Source: Erinaceus europaeus
Lineage: Eukaryota > Chordata > Mammalia > Eulipotyphla > Erinaceidae
Length of the DNA stretch: 64,000 bases
Assembly: GCF_950295315.1 (NCBI RefSeq)
Contig: NC_080166.1
Coordinates: forward strand, 97,035,141-97,099,140
Direction: 5' to 3'
Shown: positions 1-12,489 of the stretch, in pieces
Layout: each line of letters begins with the position of its first letter
How positions within the stretch are numbered: the stretch's first letter is position 1
Translations under genes and position numbers: made by a program
The notes under the pieces: generated by a model
What the model was told of the DNA's origin: nothing
Database searches by the model: none
The model's input: the letters and a program-made list of their open reading frames with translations, nothing else

Positions 1-978
1 CCTCCACTCTCCTAAAATCATCAACCAGTTTCAACCAGTATTGCCTTTCTGCCCATCGTTGGTCTTTTTGGCTAGTTCGGGTACTCCATCTTGACAGGGT
101 ATGCCATTGCAAATATAGAATCACCTGGATTATTTTCTTCGGTATCAGAGAAAGTTATAAAAATGCTTTACATAACTTTTCTACAGTGTTGACTCAGTAA
201 AGTGAGATCAATTGCTTCAGTGGAGGAAGAAAGAGGAGTAAAGTATTTATTCCAACTCCTCTCATGAAGGAACGGTGAAGGATCTCATGATGCAAAATTC
301 CAGTCAAAGAGGGAGTGACTTATACTGTCTTTATTGTACATCACCCTTAAGTGGAAATAATGAGTTCTCCTTTATCTTGATGCACGTATGTGGCTGATTC
401 AGTCTACATGGAGCTACTCTGTCCTTAGGGCTGAAGACAAGAGTGTTTCCACTGAGCTACAATTTATACCACCATTAAATATTTTCTTGATTTTCATTAA
501 AACACAAAAATCAGTTTTCTCTATCTAGTGGCAGATCAATTTAACTGAAATAAAAACTCTCCTGTAATTTACCCATACTTACTCAAAGGATTAGTGAGCT
601 CTGTTAGGGAACAGATACTCTTCTGCTCATTAACATTCATGACCAAGAACCCTTCTGGTAGGGCTGGCTTCTGCGTTTGATAGAGCAATACTTAAAAGAA
701 ATTGGCTTGTCTGTGAAACAGCTGCTCAGCGAAGCCACCGTGCAAGGGAATTGGTGATAATAAGATGATAATATTACAACTACTCTGGGAGTATAATGTT
801 TTTTAAGTTACTTTGAGGTGTATAGCAGGGATGTAGGAATGGAAAGGAAAGAAAGGGTTGCACCTCACAGAGCCCACGAAGCTATGCCTCCCTAGTTTGG
901 AAAGATCTATTCATAGAGGAAAACAGAATAGGAAGGAAGGGGAAACTGTAAGAAGGTAGCAAAGAAAAAGAAGGCAGA
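1..978. other. Intronic sequence, no gene
   Basis: No coding or strong repeat signal was seen. About 390-480 contains a weak match to an antisense family C head (a CACTGAGCTAC-like end), too degraded to call. Confidence 0.5.
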
Positions 979-1198
979 AGGGGAGTTGCAGGCAGTGGTG
1001 TACCTGGTGAAGTGCTCACACTACAGTTCACATGGACCCAGATTCAAGCCCCTGGCACGCACCTGCAGGGGGAAAGCTTCATGAGTGGTAAAGCAGGGTT
1101 GTAAGGATTTCTCTGTCATTTTCCCTCTCTATCTTCCCCTTCCCTCTCAATTTATGACTGTCAATATCCAATAAATAAGTAAAGATAATCAAATTATA
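979..1198 (+). mobile_element. Family B SINE
   Basis: The tRNA-like head (CAGTGGTGTACCTGGTGAAG) is followed by ATTCAAGCCCCTGG, a CACCTGCAGGGGGAAAGCTT body, a pyrimidine-rich stretch and an ATCCAATAAATAAGT tail. It is moderately diverged. A family A copy was later inserted into its A-rich tail. Confidence 0.85.
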
Positions 1199-1210
1199 AA
1201 AAATAAGGCA

Positions 1211-1480
1211 GAGGGAGTCGGGTGGTAGCGCAGTGGGTTAAGCATACATGGCACGAAGTGCAAGGACCTGCGAAAGAGCCCCTCGGCTCCCCACCTGCAG
1301 AGGTGTCGCTTCACAGGTGGTGAAGCAGGTCTGCAGGTGTCTTTCTCTCCCCCTCTGTCTTCCCCCCTCCATTTCTCTCTGTCCAAACAACAACAACATC
1401 AGTAACAACAATAACAACTACAACAACAATAAAAAACAACAAGAGCAATAAAAGGGAAAATAAATAAATATAAAAAAATT
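1211..1480 (+). mobile_element. Family A SINE inserted in the tail of a family B SINE
   Basis: Starts GAGGGAGTCGGGTGGTAGCG and ends in a CAA/AAT-rich tail. The 12-bp repeat AAAAATAAGGCA flanks it exactly (1199-1210 and 1481-1492), marking a clean target-primed insertion into the tail of the older copy at 979. Confidence 0.93.
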
Positions 1481-1494
1481 AAAAATAAGGCAAA

Positions 1495-1640
1495 AAGGGA
1501 TGAAGGAAGAGAGATACAGAGAAAGGAAGGAGGAGGAGAGGAAGGGAGAAAGGGGTTAAGAAGGAATGAGAGAAGGATAGATGGAAGGAGAGAGCTAGGA
1601 AGAAATAAATGAAGAAGAAGGTGGGGAGGGGAGAAAAAAG
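1495..1640 (+). repeat. Purine-rich (GGAA/GA) tract
   Basis: About 145 bases of almost pure A and G directly follow the SINE tail at 1480, a common fate of SINE poly(A) tails that seed purine-rich simple repeats. Confidence 0.7.
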
Positions 1641-2240
1641 ACATAAATTTCAACTTTCCAAAGATCTAAGTTCTTTATGCATTTCAATTAAAGGCTCTAT
1701 TCCAACATTGTGCAAAGGCAGGCTATTTCTAATTTGTAAATCAGTTCACTAGTCCTGCCAAAGCTGAATCCCTGGTCAGCTAATTCTTATTTTTGGAAGT
1801 GTTGTCCATAGGGAGAATTGACAGATTACGTTCCAGTGCCTGGGAGACCATTTCTCTAATTTCTGAAATGCAATTCAGCATATTCTGACTCCAGAAATGT
1901 GTCTTTCAGCTGAAATGTGTGTCATTGAGGAGTTGGCCCACACAAACCTAAAGAGGATAATAACTAATCACTCAGTACAATTATCAACACAATGACCTTT
2001 CCAAATTACAATAAACTTGCCATTCTGCCCAGCATCCACAGGATTAGTAACATATGATATGGTATGCCCTATCCATTTTCAATTAAGCCTAGATTCAGAG
2101 CATTTCAATTGGCTTTGCTGCTTGGATACCTTGATTTTCTGTGCTTGTATTGGGCCTATAGAAGCCTTTTTTAAGACCCTTCATCTGCAAATGAACCAGT
2201 GACTTCACATATGGGCAATAAGGCCAAATGGCCTCTCTAA
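1641..2240. other. Intronic sequence, no feature seen
   Basis: Unique-looking AT-rich sequence. No repeat family or exon was recognised. Confidence 0.5.
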
Positions 2241-2244
2241 CTCA

Positions 2245-2378
2245 GTATGTACTCTACCACCCATGGAGTTTCGCACTGGCATGGTGAGTGATGCTCTATG
2301 TACTGTCTATGATCCACCCCAGACCCTTGAGCATGATAACGTAAGCTCTGTATCCACTGAGTTATCTTCCAGCTCCCA
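2245..2378 (-). mobile_element. Degraded family C SINE
   Basis: Antisense copy: a CTGGCATGGTGAGTGATG-like region, then CCCCAGACCC, and an end resembling ACTGAGTTATCTTCCAGC, which corresponds to the family C head on the other strand. Heavily diverged, so boundaries are approximate. Confidence 0.5.
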
Positions 2379-2624
2379 TATTTTTCAAAAGCACAGGTTC
2401 ACTTATGTCTCTGTGTGATTTTGGTGCTTCTCACAACATCCTAAAAGGTGAGGTTATTTCACCTGTCCATAATGATCTGTGATCATCCATCCTTGATGTT
2501 ATCATTGTCATTATCTGGGGGTATCACAAATCATGAGGTAGTACGTCATCCATAAATATTTTGGTTATTCCACTAAAAACTCCAATTTTCAAAAAATGCT
2601 TCTGTCCTTTGCAAATGTACACAG

Positions 2625-2755
2625 GCCAAGTCTGATTAAGGCCTCCAACACAATGGAGGAAGCTTCAGTGCAATGTTTTTTCTCCCCTACCCCCATCTCT
2701 GCTTCTTTGTCTTAATCTTTTATCTTAAAATAATAATAATAAAACACATTTGGAT
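2625..2755 (+). mobile_element. Degraded family D SINE
   Basis: Contains CAATGGAGGAAGCTTCAGTG followed by a pyrimidine-rich stretch and an AATAATAATAAAA tail, the family D body seen again at 12.2, 30.2 and 62.1 kb. The tRNA-like head is not clear. Confidence 0.55.
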
Positions 2756-2759
2756 TCAT

Positions 2760-3270
2760 GAAACTATAGACTATCAGGGGGAAGAAGAAAGTGCCATAGT
2801 AGACAAATGCTCACACACAACATTGCACCCTCCCAGATATAAAATCTTTTGTGGGAGGAAAAGTCAAATGATGCAACAAACATCACTATTGTTTTATTTT
2901 AAAACATTGCAACAGTCTTAATAACTTTTAGCCTGAAGGCATCATAGTCACAGCAAGGCTGTCCATAAGCAAAATGATTAGGACTCACAGGACACAGGAG
3001 GGCAGTTAACACTTTTTACCAGTGAAGTATTTTAAAATAAGGTGTGTGTATGTATATATGTATCTGTATATACACATACATACATACAAATCATTTTAGA
3101 CATGTTTTTTTGCAACCTCATAGACTGCAAAATAGAGCAAATCACTTTTATAAAAGGCAGGAAATTACAAAAGGTGACTTGCTTTACTGTGATATTAATT
3201 TTACTATCGAGTTTTAGAAGTGAACTTGTAATATCTGTGAGGTGTGCCAGTAAGACTCAATAACACTGAA
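2760..3270. other. Intronic sequence with short TATG/TACA run
   Basis: No gene. Around 3042-3088 there is an imperfect GTGTATGTATATATGTA / TACATACATACA run. The rest is unremarkable. Confidence 0.5.
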
Positions 3271-3271
3271 A

Positions 3272-3273
<2 letters not shown>

Positions 3274-3325
<52 letters not shown>
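3274..3325 (+). repeat. (TG)26 microsatellite
   Basis: Uninterrupted TG dinucleotide run of 52 bases. Pure and long, so likely length-polymorphic, and capable of Z-DNA formation. Confidence 0.97.
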
Positions 3326-3328
<3 letters not shown>

Positions 3329-3958
3329 GATATGGGAGGAATCAGTAGAATGAGTGTCTCCCTAACTGTACTTCAGGAGATATGAATTACTTTTGAATTC
3401 TTAGAAGATTCACTAAAAATAGCACACTGTTGTCCAACGTGAAACATATGGCTTGGAGGACAGCAAGAGTAGATAGCTTAAGGACTATGGTAGATTGTTT
3501 CCTCCCATTTTACTTTCAGAGGAGCTGTAGTGTCCCTATACACCACAGCTTGTTACAACATTAGTCAAAAAGCCTTGAGAAGACAGTATGCTGACTCTGG
3601 TTTAGGTATTAAAGGGCATTCTCTACCTAGGTAGCTAAATCACTGAACTCTACCATGAAAAGAGTATGACAATGTCAAGATCAAGTACCACTTCTAAAAG
3701 AAAGAGATAGTATGAAGTAGATAAGATCTAACTCATCCTTTAGTCAACTTTTGTGAAGAATAGTCCAAAACATCCACATTCAGGTCAGTCCAAAGATTAT
3801 TTAAGGAAAAATAAATGCTGCTAGTTTCATTCATGCAAATTGTGTGATTTTTTTATAAAACAGTAACAGACCCAAGTAGGGCCAACAAAGTTTTTATCTA
3901 TGTTAGATATATGATGAGTGTCAATACATTAACCTTGCTTGCAAAAATCAATCTTTTG

Positions 3959-3961
<3 letters not shown>
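3326..3961. other. Intronic sequence, no feature seen
   Basis: Unique-looking sequence between two dinucleotide repeats. No exon or repeat family was recognised. Confidence 0.5.

Positions 3962-4008
<47 letters not shown>
3962..4008 (+). repeat. (AC)n microsatellite
   Basis: Uninterrupted AC run of about 46 bases. It lies roughly 640 bases from the TG run at 3274, in complementary orientation. Confidence 0.97.
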
Positions 4009-4012
<4 letters not shown>

Positions 4013-5689
4013 CAAACACACACAAACTAAGGATATGTTCAACATACATAAACAAAATGATGGCATATTTGTCTCTCCCTGTCACATCCTTGACTCTTAC
4101 CATAAAAATAGTCTTCAAGGACTTGGTTCACCCTTTCATTTCTGTTTCCTATGGACCAATATTTTAAAGTATAGAGAATTCTGTCTTCTTCAATGTGAAC
4201 TTTGAGTTTACTCTCCTTAACTAGGTGAAAAAACCTCTTTGATAGACTGTGACTATATTTTCATTCTTATCAGTCAACTTTCTGATCTATTACACATTTG
4301 GTTAAGTGTCTTCTACATGATGGGTTCTGAATAAATGCTTCAAATTGAAATCACACACCATCCATGTGACAGGAAATGTAGAAGATTCTGCCACCATATG
4401 GAAAACTACTTAGTTTTTTTTTTTTGCAATATATATACTTTTTTTCTGAGAAAATTAGACTATATTTTTAAGACATCATTACATTATTGTCATCTATACA
4501 ATATATAGATGAGAAATGATATATAAAAAAGAAAACAAAAGCAGATTTGCAGTGCAGAAATATTACACCGCTGTGTATAAATTATTTCCGCATTCAGTAA
4601 AATGAGATTTCTGAGGGTGTTTCTATAGAAGGAGTTCTTTAGAAGGATGGAAATTGCTCTTCAATTTTTTTTTTATTTCTCTTTTAAAAATGCACTTGCT
4701 GCCAAAATCTCTGGACAAATGTATACTATTAAAATACATAAATAAAAACCAGGAAGGGAAGGGAAATAATAAGACCAAAAAGAACACACTAAAAAAGAGA
4801 GCCTCATATTGTTCTTCAAATGTGAATAAATTTCAGCTTTAATAAATCTGAAGAAAAAAATAACAGAAAATAGACTAGCCCTTCAACTAAATTTTCCTGT
4901 CTCTGAATGATTCACAGTCTATTCTCTATCCTGGAGAAAGAATTCCAGTATCTACATCAAGAAAGGTACCACAAGACTTTGCAAGGTAAAGGGAATAAAT
5001 AAATCATATTCCTGTGTTGGTTCAATAATAATTCTGCATAAAACATTCATTCCTCTTTTGATTAGAGGTAATTTCAACTGCCTTTTCCCAAAAGTGTGGC
5101 TACATTCTTGCCCTACCCCATCACCCCATCATGTCTGGCATGTTAAAGGAGAATCAGTAATTTATTTAGTCAATGTCCACAACAAACAAGTAAAAGCTTA
5201 GCATTGACTTCCTGTCAGGGTACAATTTATAAGTTCAATGCAAGACAAGAGCATTAGGTTACAGCCTTCATTTCATCATTCCTGGTTGAAACATGGCAGA
5301 TCATTTACTCTCTTCTGGTTTCAAGTTCCTCTGGGGTTGGGTTGTATTTAGGAGAGCTGGGCATTCATAAAGTCTCATCGTAAGAAGGAATTCTGTCTCC
5401 ATCATGAAGTATCTGTGTGACCGACTGCACCACATTCTAATCCTGATAAATGGATTCATGTCTCTAAAGCATGAGAAACCACACGGTGTTGCCTGTTATC
5501 ACCACTAGCATTAATTAGCAGAGTGGCTGGATGTTCTTTGCATTCTAGAATTCCAACAAACTAGCCCCTTAGAAGCCTGGAAGTAATTTGAACTTACAGC
5601 CTATTTCCAACTCTGACACCACACCATCTCCCCAGACAAAACCTTTAGCCTACCTGCATGTTAGCTGTTGGTCACAGATAAAAACCAAT
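4009..5689. other. Intronic sequence, no gene
   Basis: AT-rich unique sequence. GAATAAATGCTTCAAATTG near 4330 faintly resembles the end of an ancient L2/MIR-type repeat but is too short to call. Confidence 0.45.
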
Positions 5690-6206
5690 AAAGCTATGGG
5701 CCCCTTGGAATATATCTAAAGTAGACTTCCTATTTTTCAAAAATTAAGACCCCAAATCTTATCTGCTCTGTTCTTACCTTTCCTGATTACTAAATAATTT
5801 GTTCTGCTTATATCTTAAGGCTTTTCAGCCCTCAAGTTGCAGAAGCTACCATGACGTCAACCTAACTTCCCTGGGCAGATGACCTCCTCAGTGTGTCCTA
5901 GAACCCAACCACTCCAGAGCCCTCCCCGACTAACGAAATATAGAAATAGACTGGGGATATGCATTGACTTTCCAGTGCCCTTGTGTAAGGAAGTAGCAAT
6001 TACAGAAGCCAGACCTTCCATCTTCTATACCCCATAATGATCCTGGGTCCATACTCCCACAGGGATAAAGAATAGGAAAGCTTCCAATGGAGGCTGCAGA
6101 ACTCTGGCCTTAGGAATTATATGGAATTGTACCCTTCTTATCCTATGGTCTTGCTGATCATTATTAAATCAATAAGAGAAAAAGATTTAGAAAAAAAAAA
6201 AAAAAA
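5690..6206 (+). mobile_element. LINE-1 3'UTR fragment with poly(A)
   Basis: From about 5828 the sequence parallels the 3'UTR of the full-length LINE-1 at 58065-58430: AACTTCCCTGGGCAGATGAC, then AGCAATTACAGAAGCCAGAC, a CCATACTCCCACAGGGATAA block, and a GAATTATATGGAATTGTACC block before a 16-18 base A run at 6190-6206. The left edge is uncertain. It is an old, 5'-truncated insertion. Confidence 0.75.
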
Positions 6207-6582
6207 CAACAGCCAAATGTAATACAGTAAAAGAGAATAATCACTAATGACAAAACTACCATGGAAAATGTCTTGGGTCACAAACAAGAACCTCTCTTAT
6301 ATCATTTATTGTTATATTATTAACATGTAATATTATTTACTTATTTGTTTGGGTATTTGCTGTTCTCTGGAGGTGTCCTGGAGAACTGTAAGCTGGATAA
6401 TTTGGACCAAGAGTCCCCCAAAACAATGCAAAAAGACCCATAGATCCAAAATTATCAATGCTTGAGAAAACCACTGTGTTTTTATCTGGGAGAATAAAAC
6501 TTAAAAGCTAAAATTCTATAATTTATCCTTGATCATTTTTTCTATGCTCAGATCAAGAGAGTAAATACAATAAGGAAATTTT

Positions 6583-6795
6583 ATATTTAATTCTTTTAAA
6601 TTTTTATTATATTTTTATTTATTTTAATTAAGATAGAGACAGAAAGAAACAGGGAGAGAGATGGGGAGAATGACCCCTTTAGCCTACTCCACTGCTTGTG
6701 AAACTTCCCCCCTTTAAGGTGGGAGCTTTAACTGAGGTTCTTACACATAGTAACCAGTCCATTTTACCAGCTGCACCAATGACCCCCTGAGGAAG
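6583..6795 (-). mobile_element. Family B SINE
   Basis: Antisense copy with a TTTTTATTTATTTTAATTAA tail, AGACAGAAAGAAACAGGGAG, GAAACTTCCCCCCTTTAAGG and an end near CAGCTGCACCAATGACCCC. Strongly diverged. Confidence 0.75.
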
Positions 6796-6825
6796 TTTTA
6801 TTTGTTTGCTTGCTTGTTTGTTTTT

Positions 6826-6990
6826 ACACTAAGTGGTCTGGTCCAGAAGATTTAGTAACGGGCAGAAATCTGGACTTGTAGGTGTGGGCCTGTGTTCAGT
6901 CTCTGATATTACAGGTGCTAGCATGTGTCTCTGGTTTTTCTCTTGCTCTTTCCCATAAAAAAATAACATTAATATATTCTAAATTTAAAA
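6826..6990 (+). mobile_element. Degraded family F SINE
   Basis: GGTCTGGTCCAGAAGATTTA, then AAATCTGGACTTGTAGGTGT, GTTCAGTCTCTGATATTACA and ATGTGTCTCTGG match the order of the better-preserved family F copy at 10882. Its A-rich end runs into a tandem duplication. Confidence 0.5.
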
Positions 6991-6991
6991 A

Positions 6992-7049
6992 GAGAAAAGA
7001 AGTGAATAAGCCATCAGCAAGAGAAAAGAAGTGAATAAACCATCAGCAA
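6992..7049 (+). repeat. 29-bp tandem duplication
   Basis: A 29-bp unit (6992-7020, starting GAGAAAAGAAGTGAATAAG) is repeated directly at 7021-7049 with one G-to-A difference. It lies between a family F tail and a family D head. Confidence 0.9.
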
Positions 7050-7150
7050 GATAACTCATAAGGATAGTGCACCTGTTTTCTCATGCACATGATTCAAGTT
7101 AAAGCCTGACCCCACCCTCCACTGCACTGGAGGAAGCCTTGGGGCTCAGG
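7050..7150 (+). mobile_element. Family D SINE running into a pyrimidine tract
   Basis: ATGATTCAAGTTAAAGCCTG gives the B-box region, and CACTGCACTGGAGGAAGCC is the diagnostic family D body. The 3' pyrimidine part has expanded into the tract that follows. Confidence 0.65.
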
Positions 7151-7388
7151 TATCTTCCTTCCTTGTTCCTTCTCTCTCCTTCTCTCTCTCTCTCCCCCTC
7201 TCTCTCCCTCTCCCTCTCTAACCCTCTCCCTCTTCCTCTCTAGCCCTCTCCCCCTCCCTCTCCCTCTCCCTCTCCCTTTCCCTCTCTAACCCTCTCCCTC
7301 TTCCTCTCCTTCTCCCTCTCCCTCTTCCTCTACCTCTCCCTCTCCCTCTCCCTATCCTTATCCCTATCCTTATCCCTATCCCTCTCTC
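7151..7388 (+). repeat. Long polypyrimidine tract, CCCTCT-rich
   Basis: About 235 bases of nearly pure C and T, with variants of CTCCCTCTCC and, at the end, CCTATCCTTATCC units. It apparently expanded from the pyrimidine-rich end of a family D SINE. Mirror-repeat pyrimidine tracts of this length can adopt triplex (H-DNA) structures. Confidence 0.95.
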
Positions 7389-7611
7389 ATTCTAAAAATG
7401 TTAGCTTGGAGTGCTTAAGACAACAGCAAACAAAATGGAAAACTATAGACTTAAATGCACTGGTGCTCTGAAAGTTGACTGAGTACACATTTAGGAAAGA
7501 GAAAATGAGTCACTCTGTTCTGGGAGACTGTGAAATAGTAGAGTGCAGGACTCACAAGCACCAGATATGTCACAATGATGCTTTGAACACACCAAGAAAA
7601 CAAGCAGGTCC

Positions 7612-7743
7612 TATAAAAAGGGGAAGGGGTGGGTTATGGGGATTGGGTGTTGGGAATTGTGTGGAGTTGTACCCCTCCTACCTTATGCTTTTGTTCACTA
7701 ATCCTTTCTTAAATAAAAAATTTAAAAAAAATTAAAAAAAAAA
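7612..7743 (+). mobile_element. LINE-1 3' terminus
   Basis: Only the last 130 bases of the LINE-1 are present: GGGGTGGGTTATGGGGATTG, GGAATTGTGTGGAGTTGTAC, CCTTATGCTTTTGTTCACTA and an A-rich end. This is close to the terminus of the full-length copy at 58330-58436, so it is a relatively recent, severely truncated insertion. Confidence 0.88.
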
Positions 7744-9049
7744 GGGAAGTCATATAACTGGCATGACTGACCTTCATGAATTTAATGAATGAATGGGTAG
7801 AGCTCACAATGGTGAATTTTTAAATTTATGCTTTTATCACTTTTTTTTTCATAAGACAGGGTTCTTTACAAGTTGAGAAGCTCACCAAGATCACATTCAA
7901 TTTTTTTAAGTCTGTCTGAATGATCCCTTGAAAGAATTCTCAACTTATTTCTCATCCCCATCCTAATGCAACTACAATGAAATTCAGTGTTACTAAAGAA
8001 TTCATCACCCCCTATGTCAGATCTAATCTTAGCAAAATCGATGTCCTGTCAAACCGATTGACATAATACCCTAAGTACATTACAGTGATTTAAAGCATAC
8101 TTGTAGAAAGAGGACAGTGGGAGTAAAGAGAAGAAGGGAAGAGAGGTGTTTCTTTAGTAAAACTAATGAGACGTAGAGTTAAGAATTGTAAATCCACAGA
8201 TGGTCAAGTCATCAATACTTGGTCTCATTGAAGAACTTGGCTTCTTTCAAAAAGAAATAAACTCCCAACAATGATGCATTGCAAGTAGTATTTTCAATAA
8301 AAAGGAAAATACAATATTCACCGTGTTTATAACACTAGAAATATTCCCACAGAAATCTCATAGAGAATCAACTGTTTTCCACAGACAAAGGTAAAAGTCA
8401 GCAACAACAGATCAGTCCCACCTGTTTTCTGTAACAATCGATAAGGCGTCTCAATTTCTTTCAGTCAGGAGTGACAGACTAAGTTTTCCCAAGCAGAGAG
8501 TCCCTCTCACGGCTCCCCAGTGTCACTGTCTTATAACTTCTCAAAAAAGGGAATAAATAAGAAGTTAGTTTCATATCTGTCTAAATAAGGAGTTAGTTTC
8601 ATATCTGACCATGATTAAAGTTATATACAGAGAGAGGCAAAAGAAGATGCAGAGGGAGAGGAAGTCTGGTCCATTCACACAAGAAATGTCATACCATCTT
8701 GGTGCCTGAAAACAACACTGGGTGTTGCCTTTTAGAACTTGGAGAATTGTGACAGAAACTGGTGCTTCTTTTACAGTTTTAGAGAGCAGTGGAGCGGGAC
8801 ATTTTACCTACTGTAGAGAAAAGGAAACAATAAGGGAAAACTTTGGCAAGCCTCCTGTAAGCTGGTTCCACAGGGCATTGAATGGAGGGCACGAAGGAAA
8901 ACAAATGGCTGCTCAGTTGTCCGAGGAAAACTAAGATCTGAGCAGAAAGTACAAGGACATTTCCTCCACAATCTGCGAGTCTGGTTGCAATGAACTCTGC
9001 CAAGGCACACTAGTTTCTTAGAGCGCCAAAGACTGCACACTGCCTACAG
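7744..9049. other. Intronic sequence, no gene
   Basis: No repeat or exon was recognised. CTAAATAAGGAGTTAGTTTC-like sequence near 8555-8600 is locally duplicated (AAGTTAGTTTCATATCTG appears as two close copies). Confidence 0.45.
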
Positions 9050-9924
<875 letters not shown>

Positions 9925-10044
9925 CTAGAGTTACAAGGGCTTGACAAATTTATCTGATATTTTCCCAGAGATCCTGGGATACTTATTCCATCCGCCTCTT
10001 CTGCCATCCTTATTAATTTTATCTACTTCACAAAGTCTCATTTT

Positions 10045-10195
10045 TAATTCTTGTTTATTTATTTTTTACCAGAGCACTGCTCAGCTCTGATTTATAGTAG
10101 TGTCACAGATTGAAGCTGAGGCCCCTGAGGCCTCAGGCATGATATTTTGCATGATCTTGGTACTGTTGTACTATCTCTGGTGTGCCGAACATTGT
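10045..10195 (-). mobile_element. Family C SINE
   Basis: Antisense copy: ACCAGAGCACTGCTCAGCTC, TGATTTATAGTAGTGTCACA, GGCCTCAGGCATGATATTTT and a head ending TACTATCTCTGGTGTGCC, the reverse of the family C order seen at 55520. Confidence 0.75.
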
Positions 10196-10570
10196 GGTCA
10201 TCATTTAAGCCCATTGCTTTGGCTCAAATACTTGTGTCCAGCCAAAACTCATTCACAGCAACCCAAACCTTGAAGTTGATGCTAGTAGAACACTGACCTC
10301 TGGGAAGTCGTGAGAGGGGTAAGTGTGACCTTTTAGAAAAGAGATGCCAGAGAGCTAGCTTGTACTGTCTGCAATGTGGACACATAGTGAGGAGATAACC
10401 TTTGTGAATCAGGAGGTGGGTCCTCAACCAGATACTAAATCTGCCAGCACTGAGAACTTGGAATCCCCAGTCTCCAGAATTAGAGAAATAAGTGTTTGTT
10501 ATTTATAACCACTCAGTTTATGGTATTAATGTTACAGAAGACACTTTAATTTCAGTCCTTTGTTGACATT

Positions 10571-10573
<3 letters not shown>
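10196..10573. other. Intronic sequence, no feature seen
   Basis: Unique-looking. No convincing splice sites or repeat family. Confidence 0.45.

Positions 10574-10625
<52 letters not shown>
10574..10625 (+). repeat. (TA)26 microsatellite
   Basis: Uninterrupted TA run of about 52 bases, self-complementary and prone to cruciform extrusion and length change. Confidence 0.96.
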
Positions 10626-10629
<4 letters not shown>

Positions 10630-10881
10630 AGCAATGTCCCTGATTTATTATTTTAAATATACCAAGTAACATCACGTGGCAAGAGATAAAACATAGTTAC
10701 AAGTGTACTGCTCTTTGGAAACTTTAAGTAAGGCAGAAGGCATTCAGTCCTATCACCAAATCTGGTAGACAAAAAAGGGCAAGGAAGGATGGGAATGTCT
10801 CTGTGTTATCTTCCTGCGCGGACATCCTTTGGAAAGCAACAGAACTATTGACCAGAATATTCTCTTGGTTAAAGAGACTGT

Positions 10882-10984
10882 GGCCACCTGGAAGATGGTG
10901 CAGTGGATAAAGTATTGGACTCTCAAGCCTGAAGTTTTAAATTTGATACCCAGCCATGCATATGCCAACATGATACTCTGGTTT

Positions 10985-11030
<46 letters not shown>

Positions 11031-11093
11031 TCTCTTCTCTTCTATTAATATGCCCATTAATCTTAAAAAAAAAAAAAACACTTAAAAAGAAAG
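10882..11093 (+). mobile_element. Family F SINE (reference copy)
   Basis: The tRNA-like head (GATGGTGCAGTGGATAAAGT) and ATTGGACTCTCAAGCCTGAAG are followed by a degenerate B box (AATTTGATACCCAGC), CATGATACTCTGGTTTGTCC and a long TC run, then an A-rich end. It differs from families A to D in body sequence. Confidence 0.75.
10989..11043 (+). repeat. (TC)n / (TCTCT)n microsatellite inside a SINE
   Basis: A pure TC run to about 11024 followed by TCTCT units, expanded from the pyrimidine-rich 3' part of the family F SINE. Confidence 0.95.
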
Positions 11094-12189
11094 TAGAAAG
11101 TAGATTTGCTAGCAATGGTAGGTCTCATATGCCACATGTTCCCTTAGTTGACATCTCTTGGCAAAGAGATAATGCTCCCATGGGTTCCATAAATATTTAG
11201 TCTACATGGAAATGCACAGTAAAAGGTAAAGGAAGGCTTGCGCTTAACTGAACTGCTTTGTCTCTAGCAAATTTGGCTATTTACTTTGACACAAATAACT
11301 AGCTTTAATACTGTTTGCAAGTGGAGCAAAACTTTGGCTTCATGAAATTAAAATACCCTGCTATTGCAAGCAATGTAAATTTCCAACGGTGCAGATCCCT
11401 TACTGTCAAAAATGCTTAGCACAACCTGTGCAGTGAAGAAGAGGATTCTATCCACCAACCTGTGCAAAAAAAGAAAAGACAACAACAAATTGCCTCTGTG
11501 ATCAAACCTTAGAGAACTGAAAACCAAGGGAACAAAGGTGCCTGCTGTGGTGATTGAAATTCATGTGTGGGGTCTACTCATATAAAACTATGGTCTGAAA
11601 CTCTGAAAAGTGCAGGGCATCACATGCTTTCTTATATAGGTTTCGGTACTTTACCATCTCCGTCAAACAACCTTAGCACAGTAAATGGTCACAAGAGTGT
11701 AATAAACTTAGATTTTTATACCATTTCTGGAAAAGAAGACTATGCATGAACACAGACAGATGTATAGGTAGTTGAAGAAGAGAAAATGAGTGACAGATAT
11801 CAAATTCAAGATGATAGTTTCCTCCCTAGAGGAATTATATTTGGAGGGGGATGCTAATAATTTTATCTATAATCTTTTTCTGCTTTTAGGTTTCCTAAGA
11901 ATATCTGGTGCTTATTATAGTCTCTAGTAAACTCTAATAAATATCATTAAAACTGTTTTTTATCAAAAACTTGAAAATACATCAAGAAAATGCTGTAGGT
12001 GCTACAGTCATGCTCCCAAGGGAAGGAAACTAAGCTTCCCTTGATGTTCAAAAGTCATCCAGATACTCAGAACTAGGTCAGAAATGCCCATCACAATCTT
12101 TTCAAATACCAACCTCAGAGCAGAATTTTCTGAGATCACGCAACAAGGAGACAAGCAAAACTGTCTGAAATGATTGTCTATGTAGGCCA
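11094..12189. other. Intronic sequence, no gene
   Basis: AT-rich unique sequence with no recognisable repeat or exon. Confidence 0.45.
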
Positions 12190-12370
12190 TCAAGACCAGC
12201 TCAGTGGAGTAGCTGCTGCTTTGCTATGGGTGCTGCTCAGGTTCCAGACCAGTGCCCGCCGCACTGAAGGAAGCTCAGTAGCTATGGTATCTTTTCTTCT
12301 GCCTCTCTTTTCTACCTGAAGAGGTTGGCCAAGAGAGGTGAAACACTGTAACAACAATTAAAAAAAAGAT
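12190..12370 (+). mobile_element. Family D SINE
   Basis: GGTTCCAGACCAGTGCCCGC supplies the B-box region, then CACTGAAGGAAGCTCAGTAG, a pyrimidine block, and ACCTGAAGAGGTTGGCCAAG before an A-rich end. The GTTGGCC block matches the GTCAGCCCAGAGCAGTGAA part of the copy at 62 kb. Confidence 0.7.
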
Positions 12371-12489
12371 AATCTATGCACAAAGAAGGTCATTATTTCA
12401 TCTACGTACTTCTGAATACCCCTCTACAATAAAAGAGTATCTGGTACTTCTTTGCCATGTATATACTAACCTTTACACTACTCTTCCTC

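Noticed and set aside
10753..11200. 120- and 123-codon overlapping frames
   Set aside because: They span the family F SINE and its TC run. The Leu-Ser or Arg-Glu repeats come from the microsatellite.
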